The notes under the pieces were generated by a model. It did not search any database, was not told the DNA's origin, and saw only the letters and a list, made by a program, of their open reading frames with translations. Below, piece by piece: positions 34,446 through 43,673 of a stretch of 64,000 bases of DNA. How positions within the stretch are numbered: position 1 is the stretch's first letter; every line of letters starts with the position of its first letter. The DNA is taken from contig NZ_DLHL01000042.1 of NCBI RefSeq assembly GCF_002483225.1, positions 88,633-152,632 of the forward strand, in the 5' to 3' direction. This DNA is from Gemmatimonas sp. UBA7669. Its GTDB lineage: Bacteria; Gemmatimonadota; Gemmatimonadetes; Gemmatimonadales; Gemmatimonadaceae. The position numbers were made by a program, and so were the translations under genes.

Positions 34446-35240
34446 ATGCCTGCACGCCCCACGCCACCCGCCGCGTCGGTCAAAGCGCCGCCGCCGCTCA
34501 CCGAGCCCGTTGAGGATTACCTCAAGGCCATCTACGAACTGGAGACGCGCTCCGGTGCGGCTGCCACATCCGACGTGGCGCAGGCGCTCCAGGTGGCGCC
34601 GGCCTCCGTCACCGGAATGATCCGCCGCCTCGCCACGCAGGGCCTGCTGGATCATGTCCCGTATCGCGGCGTGCAACTCACGGCACTCGGGCGTCGTGCG
34701 GCGCTTCGCACCATTCGGCGGCATCGCATTCTCGAGACGTATCTCACGCAGGTGCTGGGGTACGCCTGGGACCGCGTACACGACGAAGCCGAACGTTTGG
34801 AGCACGCCGCCAGCGACGATCTTATTGAGCGCATGTCGGCCGCACTCGGCCATCCCACGGCCGATCCGCACGGCGCGCCCATTCCCACCGCAGACGGCCG
34901 GGTGGATGAACGCATGCATCGCACCATTGCCGATCTGGCCGTGGGCGAGACCGTGCGCATGCTGCGCGTAAGTGACAAGGATCCGGAGCTGTTGCGCTAT
35001 CTGGCCGGTATTGCCTTGCAGCCGGGCGTGGAAGTCACGCTGCTCAGTCGTGCGCCGTTCGACGGGCCGCTCACCTTGCGTGTGGGTGAGGGCGAACCCG
35101 TAGTGGGCAGCACGCTGGCGGCGCAGGTGCTCATTGAAGCTTTGCCCGCACCATCGGCGACGGCCGCTCCGGCTCGGTCGGATGACACGGGCAAGGCAAC
35201 CGACACCAAGCCCCGCTCAGCGCGCAAGTCCGCGCGCTGA
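34446..35240 (+). CDS. mntR: DtxR/MntR-family metal-dependent regulator with FeoA domain
   Basis: 264 aa. Winged helix-turn-helix (VEDYLKAIYELE, VAQALQVAPASVTGMIRRLATQGLL), then the metal-binding dimerisation domain (RRHRILETYL, HDEAERLEHAASDDLIERM, LGHPTADPHGAPIP), then a C-terminal SH3-like FeoA domain (ETVRMLRVSDKDPELLRYL). A disordered Ala/Lys/Arg tail ends the protein. The three-domain plan is that of DtxR/IdeR/MntR repressors. Its location in the mntH operon plus the operator at the mntH promoter indicate Mn-dependent repression of its own operon (inferred). Confidence 0.9.
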   Translation: MPARPTPPAASVKAPPPLTEPVEDYLKAIYELETRSGAAATSDVAQALQVAPASVTGMIRRLATQGLLDHVPYRGVQLTALGRRAALRTIRRHRILETYLTQVLGYAWDRVHDEAERLEHAASDDLIERMSAALGHPTADPHGAPIPTADGRVDERMHRTIADLAVGETVRMLRVSDKDPELLRYLAGIALQPGVEVTLLSRAPFDGPLTLRVGEGEPVVGSTLAAQVLIEALPAPSATAAPARSDDTGKATDTKPRSARKSAR

Positions 35241-35261
35241 GCAGAGCGAGCCGCTCATGGC

Positions 35262-35762
35262 TCAGCGTGCACGCGTGCTGACGTACTCGCGCGTGGCCGC
35301 AGACAGCTTGGCCGTCTTGAGCAGATAGCGCAGGCGTGATCCATCAGCGCGGGCTTGCGCACGCTGCCCCGCTTCTACGTTGAGCCACAGGGCATCGGCA
35401 AGCGCCATTGCTTCCGTGTCCGTGTCGCCGGCCTGCGACGCTTCGTCGGCCAGCTTGTTCATGACCATGGCCGCTTCGCGCGTGTAGGACAGGGAATACA
35501 GCGAGTGAGCCAGACCGAACACGGCGTCCTTCGGCAGGCGACCCGCGTCGCGCTCGAGCGCCGCGGCAATGACGAACTCGCGACGCGCGAGATCGAAGTC
35601 GCCAGCCTCGAGCGCCTTGCGCGCCTTGAGCATGTGTTCGTTGTCATCCGAGACGGTGTGACGCGTTTCGGCAATGGGAGCCGCCGGGCGCGCCACATCG
35701 ACGGCGCGCAGCTGGGCGGGGGCGGTTACGACAAGGGCGGCGGCGAGCATGATGTTCAGCAT
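35262..35762 (-). CDS. Exported small hypothetical protein with TPR-like helices
   Basis: 166 aa with a signal peptide (MLNIMLAAALVVTAPAQLRA). Mature part is mostly helical: MLKARKALEAGDFDLARREFVIAAALE resembles a tetratricopeptide unit, followed by FGLAHSLYSLSYTREAAMVMNKLAD. No family name recognised. A GAGGAG ribosome-binding site lies 6 nt before the ATG at 35762, which is why I prefer it to the upstream ATG at 35813. Single gene, convergent with mntR. Confidence 0.7.
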   Translation of the reverse strand: MLNIMLAAALVVTAPAQLRAVDVARPAAPIAETRHTVSDDNEHMLKARKALEAGDFDLARREFVIAAALERDAGRLPKDAVFGLAHSLYSLSYTREAAMVMNKLADEASQAGDTDTEAMALADALWLNVEAGQRAQARADGSRLRYLLKTAKLSAATREYVSTRAR

Positions 35763-35972
35763 GAGTCGATCTCCTCGAGCAAGCCGTGGTGAAGACTGCA
35801 ACAGGCCGGGCAACCGCGGGGCCTGTAGTCATTCGAACGGATCTTTCGTGTCCGGGTTTTACTGGCGGGTCCGCACGCCACCGGCTGTGACAAGGCGCCT
35901 GCCGCTTGCGCCCACGCGCACGGCAGACCGGTCCGTTCCGGGTAGCTCACTACTGAGTCGGCGACAAGTGTC

Positions 35973-35978
35973 TATCTT
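35973..35978 (+). promoter_or_regulatory. -10-like element of glgB inside a small inverted repeat
   Basis: TATCTT ends 6 nt before the ATG at 35985. It lies inside the inverted repeat GTGTC-N7-GACAC (35968-35984), which could be an operator overlapping the -10. Confidence 0.4.
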
Positions 35979-35984
35979 TGACAC

Positions 35985-38192
35985 ATGACACCGGACGCAC
36001 GCGACGACGCCCCCCTCGAGCCGAGCGCCATCACGCCGCGCGCCATCACGCCGCGCGCCATCACGCCGCGCGCGCTCCATGACGCCAGCCGATACCGGCC
36101 TACGCTCGGCGCGGTCGACCTGCATCTCTTCAATGAGGGCCGCCATCTTCGCCTCTGGGAGAAGCTGGGCGCACATCCCTGTCGCGTCGACGGCGAACAC
36201 GGTACCGCCTTTGCCGTGTGGGCGCCCAACGCCACCGACGTCAGCGTCATCGGCGACTTCAACGACTGGCGTGGCGGCGAGCATCGCCTGCGCCGGCTCG
36301 GTGGCAGCGGTGTGTTCGAGGGCTTCATTCCCGGCGTTGGCCCCGGCGCGCTCTACAAATACGAAATCGGTACACGCCGGGGTGATGTGCGCGTCAAGAC
36401 CGATCCGTTTGCGGCCAAGATGGAGCAGGCTCCGGGCTTTGCTTCCATCGTGCAGGCACGCAGCGACTACAGCTGGCAGGACGGCGCCTGGCTGGCGCAA
36501 CGCGCCGATGCCGATCCGTTGCGCGAGCCCATGCTGGTGTACGAAGTCCATCTGGGCTCATGGATGCGGGACATGGACGGTCAGCCCCTCAGCTACCGTG
36601 ACATCGCGCCCCGACTGGCGGAGCATGTGCGACGTCTGGGCTTCACGCATGTCGAACTGCTGCCGGTGCAGGAACATCCATTTGGCGGGTCATGGGGCTA
36701 TCAGGTTGGCGGATACTATGCGCCCACCTCGCGCTACGGCTCGCCTGATGACTTCCGGTACTTCGTGGACGTGTTGCATCAGGCGGGCATTGGCGTGCTG
36801 CTGGACTGGGTGCCGGCGCACTTCCCGCGTGATGACTGGGCGCTGCGACGCTTTGATGGCACGGCGTGTTACGAGCACGAAGATCCCCGTCTCGGCGACC
36901 ACCCGGAGTGGGGCACCCACATCTTCAACTACGGCCGCCACGAGGTGCGTAATTTTCTCGTGGCCAACGCGCTCTACTGGATCGAGATGTTTCACATCGA
37001 CGGGCTGCGCGTGGATGCGGTCGCGTCCATGCTGTATCTCGACTACGGACGCGAAGCGGGACAGTGGGTGCGCAATCGTCTCGGCGGTCGGGAGAATCTC
37101 GAGGCCGTCGCCTTTCTGCGGCAGCTCAACCAGGCAGTGCACACCCTGCATCCGGGTGTGGTGATGATTGCCGAGGAGAGTACGGCGTGGCCACACGTCA
37201 CCGCACCGATTGCCGAGGGGGGGCTGGGCTTCACGCTCAAGTGGAACATGGGGTGGATGCACGACACCCTGGACTACTTCCGTGTCGATCCCTTCTTCCG
37301 CAAGGGCGCGCATGACAAGCTGACGTTCGCCATGATGTACGAGTACAGCGAACGTTTCGTGAATCCGCTGTCGCACGATGAGGTGGTGCATCTCAAGAAG
37401 TCGCTGCTCGAGAAGATGCCGGGCGACGTGTGGCAGAAGTTGGCCAACCTGCGTGCGCTCATTGGCTACTCCGTCACGCGTCCGGGCAAGTCGCTGTTTT
37501 TCATGGGCACGGAGCTGGGGTCGCCCCATGAGTGGAACCACGACCGCGCCTTGGAGTGGTCGCTGCTCGAGGATCCGCGTCGTCGCGGTCTCTTCGAGTA
37601 CATGGAGGCCCTCGGCGCGCTTTATCGTCAGCACGCCTGCTTCTGGCGCGCGGATCACGAGCCGCAGGGATTCCGGTGGATCGACGTGGCCGATCGTGAA
37701 CAGTCCGTGCTGTCGTATGTGCGCGCAGACGGCAGTGGCGAAGCCGAGTCGCACGCGCTGGTCATTCTCAACCTCACCCCGGTGCCGCGCCCCGGCTACC
37801 GCATCGGTGCGCCGAAGGCGGGCACCTACCGGTTGGCGCTCAACAGTGACGACGCCCGTTTCGGTGGCAGTGCGTTTCCGGTGGACACGCGCGTGACCAC
37901 GGACAACGAACCCTGGCACGGTTACCTGCAGTCGCTGGTCGTTTCGCTGCCTCCCCTTGGCATGCTCGTGCTGCTGCCGGAGCCAGGAAGCACATCGGCT
38001 GCTGTGGTCGATTCGGCTCCGCAGGTGACAAAGACGAGAAAGTCCAAAGTCACCAAGCCTGCGGAGACCAAGGCCAAAACCGCCAAGCCCAAAACCGCCA
38101 AAGCCCAAACGGCCAAAGCCCAAACGGCCAAAGCCAAAACGGCCAAACCGCGCAAATCGCGTGGCACCGACACCAGTGGAGAGCAGGCGTGA
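35985..38192 (+). CDS. glgB: 1,4-alpha-glucan branching enzyme GlgB with basic C-terminal tail
   Basis: 735 aa GH13 enzyme that forms alpha-1,6 branches in glycogen. Order: CBM48-type N-domain (AVWAPNATDVSVIGDFNDW), catalytic barrel with HPFGGSWGYQ, catalytic Asp in DGLRVDAVASMLYLD near residue 345, acid/base Glu in MIAEESTAW near residue 397 and LPLSHDEVVH-like NPLSHDEVVH. Two oddities: a triple ITPRA repeat at residues 15-29, and a Lys/Ala/Thr-rich tail (about residues 680-735, repeats of KTAK and QTAK) that resembles histone-H1-like tails. Overlaps the SURF1 start by 4 nt. Confidence 0.95.
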   Translation: MTPDARDDAPLEPSAITPRAITPRAITPRALHDASRYRPTLGAVDLHLFNEGRHLRLWEKLGAHPCRVDGEHGTAFAVWAPNATDVSVIGDFNDWRGGEHRLRRLGGSGVFEGFIPGVGPGALYKYEIGTRRGDVRVKTDPFAAKMEQAPGFASIVQARSDYSWQDGAWLAQRADADPLREPMLVYEVHLGSWMRDMDGQPLSYRDIAPRLAEHVRRLGFTHVELLPVQEHPFGGSWGYQVGGYYAPTSRYGSPDDFRYFVDVLHQAGIGVLLDWVPAHFPRDDWALRRFDGTACYEHEDPRLGDHPEWGTHIFNYGRHEVRNFLVANALYWIEMFHIDGLRVDAVASMLYLDYGREAGQWVRNRLGGRENLEAVAFLRQLNQAVHTLHPGVVMIAEESTAWPHVTAPIAEGGLGFTLKWNMGWMHDTLDYFRVDPFFRKGAHDKLTFAMMYEYSERFVNPLSHDEVVHLKKSLLEKMPGDVWQKLANLRALIGYSVTRPGKSLFFMGTELGSPHEWNHDRALEWSLLEDPRRRGLFEYMEALGALYRQHACFWRADHEPQGFRWIDVADREQSVLSYVRADGSGEAESHALVILNLTPVPRPGYRIGAPKAGTYRLALNSDDARFGGSAFPVDTRVTTDNEPWHGYLQSLVVSLPPLGMLVLLPEPGSTSAAVVDSAPQVTKTRKSKVTKPAETKAKTAKPKTAKAQTAKAQTAKAKTAKPRKSRGTDTSGEQA

Positions 38193-38965
38193 GCGGTCGG
38201 CGTTCGGTGTGGATGTTTGGGCTGCTCTCGGCTGTGGCCATCGCCGTCTGCGTTCGCCTGGGGTTCTGGCAACTGCGTCGCCTTGAGGAGCGGCGCGCCC
38301 AGAACGCCATCGTGGAAGGGCGCGGTGCGGCGCCACCGCTGACGCTGGCCGAACTGCAGGGGCAGGACACGTCCGTCACGCATTGGCGACGCGTGCGGGT
38401 AGAGGGCGTCGCGGACTATGCCAACGAGATGGTGCATGCGACGCGCTCGCAGAACGGCAGCCCGGGTGTGCACTTGCTCACGCCCATCCGCCCCATCGAC
38501 GGTTCGTGGGGCGACACGGCCATTGTGCTGATTCGCGGCTATCTGTACGCGCCGGATGGTCGCACGGTCGACCTGGACAAGGCCCGCGAGTCGGATACGC
38601 TGCGACTCGAGGCTCTGGTCACCTCGTTCCCCCCACCGCGCCCGGGTATGGCGCGCATGGTGTCGGGTGGTCGCGCCATGCGCCTGATGGACCGCGATAC
38701 GCTCGCGCTGCTGATGCAGCAGCCGCTTGGGCCCATGGTACTGCTCGCGCTTGGCGACACCATCATGACGGACATCGTGCGGCCCACACGGGTGCCGCCA
38801 CCGGCCATTACCGATGGACCGCACCTGTCATACGCGCTGCAGTGGTTCGGCTTTGCGACGGTGTTCGCGGTGGGCTTTGTGGTCTTCGCCCGCGGACGGA
38901 AGCGGCGGGGCGCTGGCCCCAAGGCGCAGGCCCCCGCCACTCCGATGTCTTCTCACACGCCGTAG
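38189..38965 (+). CDS. SURF1-family cytochrome c oxidase assembly protein
   Basis: 258 aa inner-membrane protein with an N-terminal membrane segment (VWMFGLLSAVAIAVCVRLGFWQLRRL) containing the SURF1 GFWQLRR motif, a periplasmic domain (HWRRVRVEGVADY, VLIRGYLYAPDG) and a C-terminal membrane segment (YALQWFGFATVFAVGFVVF). SURF1 proteins help insert heme a into oxidase. GTG start within the glgB stop (GTGA). The 3' end overlaps the convergent epimerase by 13 nt. No oxidase subunits are nearby. Confidence 0.88.
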   Translation: MSGRRSVWMFGLLSAVAIAVCVRLGFWQLRRLEERRAQNAIVEGRGAAPPLTLAELQGQDTSVTHWRRVRVEGVADYANEMVHATRSQNGSPGVHLLTPIRPIDGSWGDTAIVLIRGYLYAPDGRTVDLDKARESDTLRLEALVTSFPPPRPGMARMVSGGRAMRLMDRDTLALLMQQPLGPMVLLALGDTIMTDIVRPTRVPPPAITDGPHLSYALQWFGFATVFAVGFVVFARGRKRRGAGPKAQAPATPMSSHTP

Positions 38966-39963
38966 TAGTCGCGGTACCAGGCCACGAAGTTGGCCACACC
39001 CGTTTCGATGGGCGTGGCGGGCGCAAAGCCCACGTCGTCCACCAGCGCCTGTACATCGGCGAACGTGGCCGGCACATCGCCCGCCTGCATGGGCAGCATG
39101 CGCTTCTCCGCCGTGCGGCCCAATGCCTGCTCGAGCGTCCCGATGAGATGCATGAGCTCCACCGGGTTGTTGTTGCCGATGTTGTACACGCGCCAGGGCG
39201 CGCGGCTGCTGCCCGGGTCGGGACGCATGGAGTCCCACTGCGGGTTGGGCGGCGCGATGTGATCACTGGTGCGAATCACGCCTTCGACGATGTCGTCGAT
39301 GTAGGTGAAATCGCGCTGCATGCGGCCGTGATTGAACACATCAATGGGTCGCCCTTCGAGAATGGCCTTGGTGAACAGGAACAGGGCCATGTCCGGCCGT
39401 CCCCAGGGACCATACACCGTGAAAAAGCGCAGGCCGGTGGTAGGCAGCGCGTACAGATGGCTGTACGTGTGCGCCATCAGCTCGTTGGCCTTCTTGGTGG
39501 CCGCGTACAGTGACAGCGGGTGATCGACATTCTGCCGCACCGAGAACGGCATGGCGGTGTTGGCGCCATACACACTCGATGACGACGCATACGTCAGATG
39601 CTGTACCCCGTGGTGCCGGCAGCCCTCGAGAATGTGCAGGAAGCCCACGAGGTTGCTGTCGATGTAGGCGTGCGGGTTGGTCAGCGAATAGCGTACGCCC
39701 GCCTGCGCGGCGAGATGAATGACACGATCGAAGCGTTCCTCGCGGAATAGCCGCTCCACCGCCTCACGGTCGGCCAGTTCACCGCGCACCATGCGGAAGC
39801 CGTCGCGCGTGGCGAGACGCGCCAGACGTGCCTCCTTGAGCGTCGGATCGTAGTAGTCATTCACATTGTCGAAGCCCACCACTTCGTCGCCGCGCGCCAG
39901 CAGTCGCTCGGAGGTGTGATAGCCGATGAAGCCGGCGGCGCCGGTAACCAGTAGCTTGGCCAT
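38953..39963 (-). CDS. NAD-dependent sugar epimerase (UDP-glucuronate 4-epimerase-like)
   Basis: 336 aa extended short-chain dehydrogenase. NAD motif VTGAAGFIGYHTSERL at residue 6, catalytic YAATKKAN (YxxxK), and the block HLAAQAGVRYSLTNPHAYIDSN found in UDP-glucuronate 4-epimerases. YGPWGRPDMALFLFTKAIL is also characteristic. It would make UDP-galacturonate for surface polysaccharide; substrate is from family similarity only. The ATG at 39963 is preferred over 39969 because it starts the Rossmann strand directly. Confidence 0.9.
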   Translation of the reverse strand: MAKLLVTGAAGFIGYHTSERLLARGDEVVGFDNVNDYYDPTLKEARLARLATRDGFRMVRGELADREAVERLFREERFDRVIHLAAQAGVRYSLTNPHAYIDSNLVGFLHILEGCRHHGVQHLTYASSSSVYGANTAMPFSVRQNVDHPLSLYAATKKANELMAHTYSHLYALPTTGLRFFTVYGPWGRPDMALFLFTKAILEGRPIDVFNHGRMQRDFTYIDDIVEGVIRTSDHIAPPNPQWDSMRPDPGSSRAPWRVYNIGNNNPVELMHLIGTLEQALGRTAEKRMLPMQAGDVPATFADVQALVDDVGFAPATPIETGVANFVAWYRDYYGV

Positions 39964-40008
39964 GAGCAATGGGTGGAGTGAAGGGTGATGTGACCCGCGA
40001 ATGACGAC

Positions 40009-40947
40009 TCAGCGCGTGGCCTCGCCACGCGGGCGGCGCTGCAACAGCAGCACGGCCGCCATGATGAGCACCCCGCCGACAATCGTGCCGGCGCCAAGGG
40101 GCTGCTGCAGAACCACAATACCGAGCAGCGTGGTCCAGAACGGTTCCACGGTCGACGTGATGGCCGTACGCACCGGGCCAAGCAGTCGGAGGCCACTGAG
40201 GAAGCCGAGAAACGCGACGGCACCAAGCACACCCTGCAGCACACTCGCCCCAAACGCGAGACCGCTCGGGATCTGCCACAGGCTGCCCGTACTTGCGGAC
40301 CAGGCCACGAAGCACAGCGCGCCGCCCACACCAATGGCGCGTGCGACGTCATATGCGTCGCGCCCCTGCTGTATGTGGTTGAGATACGGGATGTACAGCG
40401 CGTAGACCACCGCCGCGGCGAGAATGACGGCCAGCCCCACCGGATCGAGACTGGCCGTGCTTGGCGCGCCCACCATGGCCGCCACGCCACCCAGCGCCAG
40501 GCCGAGCGCAGCCACACGCAAACGGTCGAGCGGTTCGAGTCCGCGCGCCGCGCTCAGCAGCGCGACCCACGCGGGATACGTGTAGAAAAGAAAGCTGGCC
40601 GTGGATGCCGGCAACCAGCGCAGCGCCGCCAACGCCAGCGTGGCCACCAGCGCCTGACCGCCGCCCGTGGGTAGCAGAATGCGCGGATGGTACCATGGCG
40701 TCATCAGCACGGAGGACGGATCGGACGACGAAGCCGTAGACGAACCCGTGGACGACCCGGTGCGACGCAAGGCGCCCATGGCCAGCAGCAACACGGCGCT
40801 GGTGAGATAGCGCCACGACTGCACGCTTTCGAGTGCCATGCCCTCAGCGGTGGCCAGCACCGTGAGGGGGGAAATGGAACCGAAGGCACAGGCCGACGCC
40901 ATCACCGCCAGCGTGCCACGCCAGCGGGCCGCCGAGGCGTCACTCAC
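40009..40947 (-). CDS. EamA/DMT-family permease
   Basis: 312 aa with about ten membrane segments in two EamA halves (ASACAFGSISPLTVLATAEG, then LAVILAAAVVYALYIPYLNH). An unusual Ser/Thr-rich loop (STGSSTASSSDPSS) lies between segments 2 and 3. Drug/metabolite transporter family; substrate unknown. Its ATG overlaps the mgtE stop by 4 nt, so it is translated with mgtE. Confidence 0.88.
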   Translation of the reverse strand: MSDASAARWRGTLAVMASACAFGSISPLTVLATAEGMALESVQSWRYLTSAVLLLAMGALRRTGSSTGSSTASSSDPSSVLMTPWYHPRILLPTGGGQALVATLALAALRWLPASTASFLFYTYPAWVALLSAARGLEPLDRLRVAALGLALGGVAAMVGAPSTASLDPVGLAVILAAAVVYALYIPYLNHIQQGRDAYDVARAIGVGGALCFVAWSASTGSLWQIPSGLAFGASVLQGVLGAVAFLGFLSGLRLLGPVRTAITSTVEPFWTTLLGIVVLQQPLGAGTIVGGVLIMAAVLLLQRRPRGEATR

Positions 40948-42356
40948 AACAGCTTGCCACCCAGGAACATGTAGGCCACGCTGAAGTAGAGACTGATGGC
41001 CGACACATCGACAATGGTGGCCACAAACGGCGCCGAGGCGCTGGCCGGGTCAAACCCCAGACGCTTGAGCAGGAAGGGCAGCATGGATCCGCTCAGCGAG
41101 CCGATGGTCACGACGGCCAGCAGCGTCACGCCAACCGTGAAGGCGATGAGCCATGAGAACTCGCCGTAGTCGTAAAGTCCGGTGGCGTTCCACAACGCGA
41201 TGCGTGTGATGGCAATGACGCCAAGCATCGTGCCCAGCACGAGACCGGCCGGCAGTTCACGCAGCACGATGCGCCACCAGTCGCGCAGATGCACCTCGCC
41301 CAGCGCCATGGCGCGGATGATGAGCGAGGTGGCCTGCGAGCCGGCATTGCCACCCGAGCTCATGACCAGCGGAATGAACTGCGACAGAAACACGGCGTCA
41401 CTCAGCGAATGCTCATAGCGCGTCATGACGGAGGCCGTGAAGAACTCGCTCAGTGCGAGAATGGCCAGCCAGCCGCCACGCTTGCGTACATTCTGCCAGA
41501 GCCCCACCTGCATATAGGGCTCTTCGAGCGCTTCCATGCCGCCAAACTTCTGCGCGTCTTCGGTCTGCTCTTCCTGGATGACGTCGATGACGTCGTCGAC
41601 GGTGACCACACCCAGCAGGCGCCGCTGCCCATCCACCACCGGCAGCGCCACGAGGTCGTAGTTGGAGGTCACCTGCGACACTTCTTCCTGCGGTGTGTCG
41701 GGCGCGACGCTCACCACCTCGGTCCACGCGTGTTCGCTGATGCGCGAGCCCTCGGGCGCCGCCAGCAACTCACGCAGCGACAACACGCCGCGCAGCCGGC
41801 CGTTCGCGTCGGTCGTGTAGATCGTGTACATCGCCTCGCGCCGACCGCCACGCGCCATCGCGCGCACGGCGCGCAGTGATTCCTCCACCGTGAGCGTCTC
41901 TTCCACCGACACGAACTCGGTGGTCATCAGACCACCGGCCGTGTAGGGATCGTACTGCAGCAGCCGTTCGGTTTCGGCCTTCTCCTTGGGCTCGAGCTCC
42001 TGGAGAATTTCGTCGGCCGTTTCCTCGTCCAGTTCTTCGAGCGCATCCGCGCGCTCGTCCGGATCCATCTCGGCCACGATCTCGGCCGCTTCGCCGGCGG
42101 GGAGCTCCTCCAGTACCATCGTGCGGAGGTCTTCGTCGAGGTACTCCAGCACCTCGGCCGCACGTTCGCGAGGCAACGCCGCCAATAGCGCGCGCACCGC
42201 AGCCTCCGGCATGGCCTCGGCCACGTCGGCGAGGTCGGCCGGATGCATTTCCTCCGTCTGCGGGCCGACACTCTCCGGATGCTCCTCGAGGAGTTCGAGC
42301 AGATCCGGAACGATCAGCGCCGCAAGCGGCCGGTCTTCGTTGGCTCGTGGCGTCAT
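40944..42356 (-). CDS. mgtE: Magnesium transporter MgtE
   Basis: 470 aa Mg2+ channel/transporter. N-terminal acidic helical domain (HPADLADVAEAMPEAAVRALLAAL), two CBS domains (MTTEFVSVEETLTVEESL and LPVVDGQRRLLGVVTVDDVIDVI), a connecting helix and five C-terminal membrane segments containing PLVMSSGGNAGSQATSLIIRA, the selectivity signature. Full length. Translationally coupled to the EamA permease downstream. Confidence 0.95.
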   Translation of the reverse strand: MTPRANEDRPLAALIVPDLLELLEEHPESVGPQTEEMHPADLADVAEAMPEAAVRALLAALPRERAAEVLEYLDEDLRTMVLEELPAGEAAEIVAEMDPDERADALEELDEETADEILQELEPKEKAETERLLQYDPYTAGGLMTTEFVSVEETLTVEESLRAVRAMARGGRREAMYTIYTTDANGRLRGVLSLRELLAAPEGSRISEHAWTEVVSVAPDTPQEEVSQVTSNYDLVALPVVDGQRRLLGVVTVDDVIDVIQEEQTEDAQKFGGMEALEEPYMQVGLWQNVRKRGGWLAILALSEFFTASVMTRYEHSLSDAVFLSQFIPLVMSSGGNAGSQATSLIIRAMALGEVHLRDWWRIVLRELPAGLVLGTMLGVIAITRIALWNATGLYDYGEFSWLIAFTVGVTLLAVVTIGSLSGSMLPFLLKRLGFDPASASAPFVATIVDVSAISLYFSVAYMFLGGKLL

Positions 42357-42424
42357 GGGCGAAGGGGCGGCGGGCTGAGGGGCAACTTAGCGGTCCCCCT
42401 GCGAGGCGCAAAGCATGACGGCAG

Positions 42425-42691
42425 TTAACGTTCCGGCTCGGACTCCCGGTCGCCCAGGACGGGCAGGCCCGCGGACTCGGTGCGCAACCCGGCCAGCGTC
42501 AGTCCGGCGGCGGCCAGGGCCTCCTCGATGACCACGGCGGGCAGCGCAGCGCCCGCCTCGAGCACCGCCCCGCGCATGCTCACCTCAGCACTTTCCACGC
42601 CCGGGATGCTGCCCAGCGCCGTGCGGGCGGCGCGCACCGCGTGTACCGAAAGCAGGCCGTCGATCTGCACGTGGATGCGCTGTCGTGTCAT
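42425..42691 (-). CDS. Small HMA-like ferredoxin-fold protein lacking the CxxC metal site
   Basis: 88 aa. The pattern RIHVQIDGLLSVHAVRAARTALGSIPGVESAEVSMRGAVLEAG, with a following (V)VIEEALAAAGLTL, matches heavy-metal-associated chaperones, but the loop that normally carries the GMxCxxC metal ligands reads GLLSVHA, so it cannot bind metal in the usual way. Possibly a repurposed or degraded metallochaperone. Separated by 70 nt from the divergent oxidoreductase; ATG at 42691. Confidence 0.65.
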   Translation of the reverse strand: MTRQRIHVQIDGLLSVHAVRAARTALGSIPGVESAEVSMRGAVLEAGAALPAVVIEEALAAAGLTLAGLRTESAGLPVLGDRESEPER

Positions 42692-42761
42692 CTTTCAATT
42701 TCCACGGCTCACGTCTCCCGTTCAATGCCCGGCTGTGGTTCCGCCTTTACCCGTTGCCTGC

Positions 42762-43673
42762 ATGCTGCGTGTTGCCTTCATCGGCCTCGGTGCCATCGGG
42801 GCCCCCATGGCGCGCCACCTGGCGCACCCGGATTTCGACCTTGTCGTTTGGAACCGCACGCGGGCCAAGGCCGACGCCTTTGCTGCGGCCACTGGAGCTC
42901 GTGTTGCCAACACGCCGGCCGACGCGGCGGTGGGCCGTGACGTGGTCGTGACCTGTCTGCCCGTCTCACGCGACGTGCAGTCGCTGCTGGATGGTCCTGA
43001 CGGGATATTGGCCACCATGAAGAGCGGCGCCGTGCTGGTGGACTGCACCTCGGGTGATGGCGCCACGTCGCGGCAGATCGCCGCACAGTTGGCCGTGCAT
43101 GGCGTGGGCTTTCTCGATGCGCCCGTCTCGGGCGGCGTGGCCGGCGCCGAGCAGGGCACCCTCACGGTCATGGTGGGCGGCGACGCCGACATCCTCGCCA
43201 CCGTGCGTCCGGTGCTCGAGCGCTTCGGACAGCGTATCGTCCACTGCGGCCCCGTTGGCGCGGGCGATGCACTCAAGGCCGTCAACAACGCGCTGCTGGC
43301 CATGCACATCTGGGGCACGGCCGAAGGGCTGGTGGCGCTCGAGAAGGCGGGGGTGAACGCCGATGTGGCGCTCGAAGTGCTCAACACCTCCAGTGGTCGC
43401 TCCAACGCGAGCATGAATCTCTTCCCGGATCGCGTGCTCACGCGCGCCTTCCCGCGCACGTTCCGTCTGGCGCTGCTCGACAAGGATGTGGGCATCGCCG
43501 CCGCCCTCGCACGCGACACGCAGGTGGTGGCGCCGTTGCTGCAACTCACGTCAGAGCTGTTCCGTCAGGCGCATCGTGAGCTGGGCGAGGAGGCCGATCA
43601 CGTGGAGGCGGTGCAGGTGGTCGAGCGTCTTGCCGGCGCCACCATTCGCGGGCGTGGAGCGGCGGACACATGA
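42762..43673 (+). CDS. NAD(P)-dependent beta-hydroxyacid dehydrogenase (3-hydroxyisobutyrate dehydrogenase family)
   Basis: 303 aa. Rossmann motif VAFIGLGAIGAPMARHLA at the N-terminus, then CTSGDGATSRQIA, the DAPVSGGVAGAEQGTLTVMVGG block, catalytic Lys in DALKAVNNALL and LALLDKDVGIAAAL near the C-terminus. Substrates in the family include hydroxyisobutyrate, tartronate semialdehyde and gamma-hydroxybutyrate; not resolvable here. Its stop overlaps the ATG of the class V aminotransferase (ATGA), making it the first gene of a five-gene operon. Confidence 0.9.
   Translation: MLRVAFIGLGAIGAPMARHLAHPDFDLVVWNRTRAKADAFAAATGARVANTPADAAVGRDVVVTCLPVSRDVQSLLDGPDGILATMKSGAVLVDCTSGDGATSRQIAAQLAVHGVGFLDAPVSGGVAGAEQGTLTVMVGGDADILATVRPVLERFGQRIVHCGPVGAGDALKAVNNALLAMHIWGTAEGLVALEKAGVNADVALEVLNTSSGRSNASMNLFPDRVLTRAFPRTFRLALLDKDVGIAAALARDTQVVAPLLQLTSELFRQAHRELGEEADHVEAVQVVERLAGATIRGRGAADT

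Noticed and set aside
36690..38336. 548-codon open frame on the minus strand
   Set aside because: Antisense to glgB. Its Gly/Phe-rich repeat is just the complement of the glgB KTAK tail.
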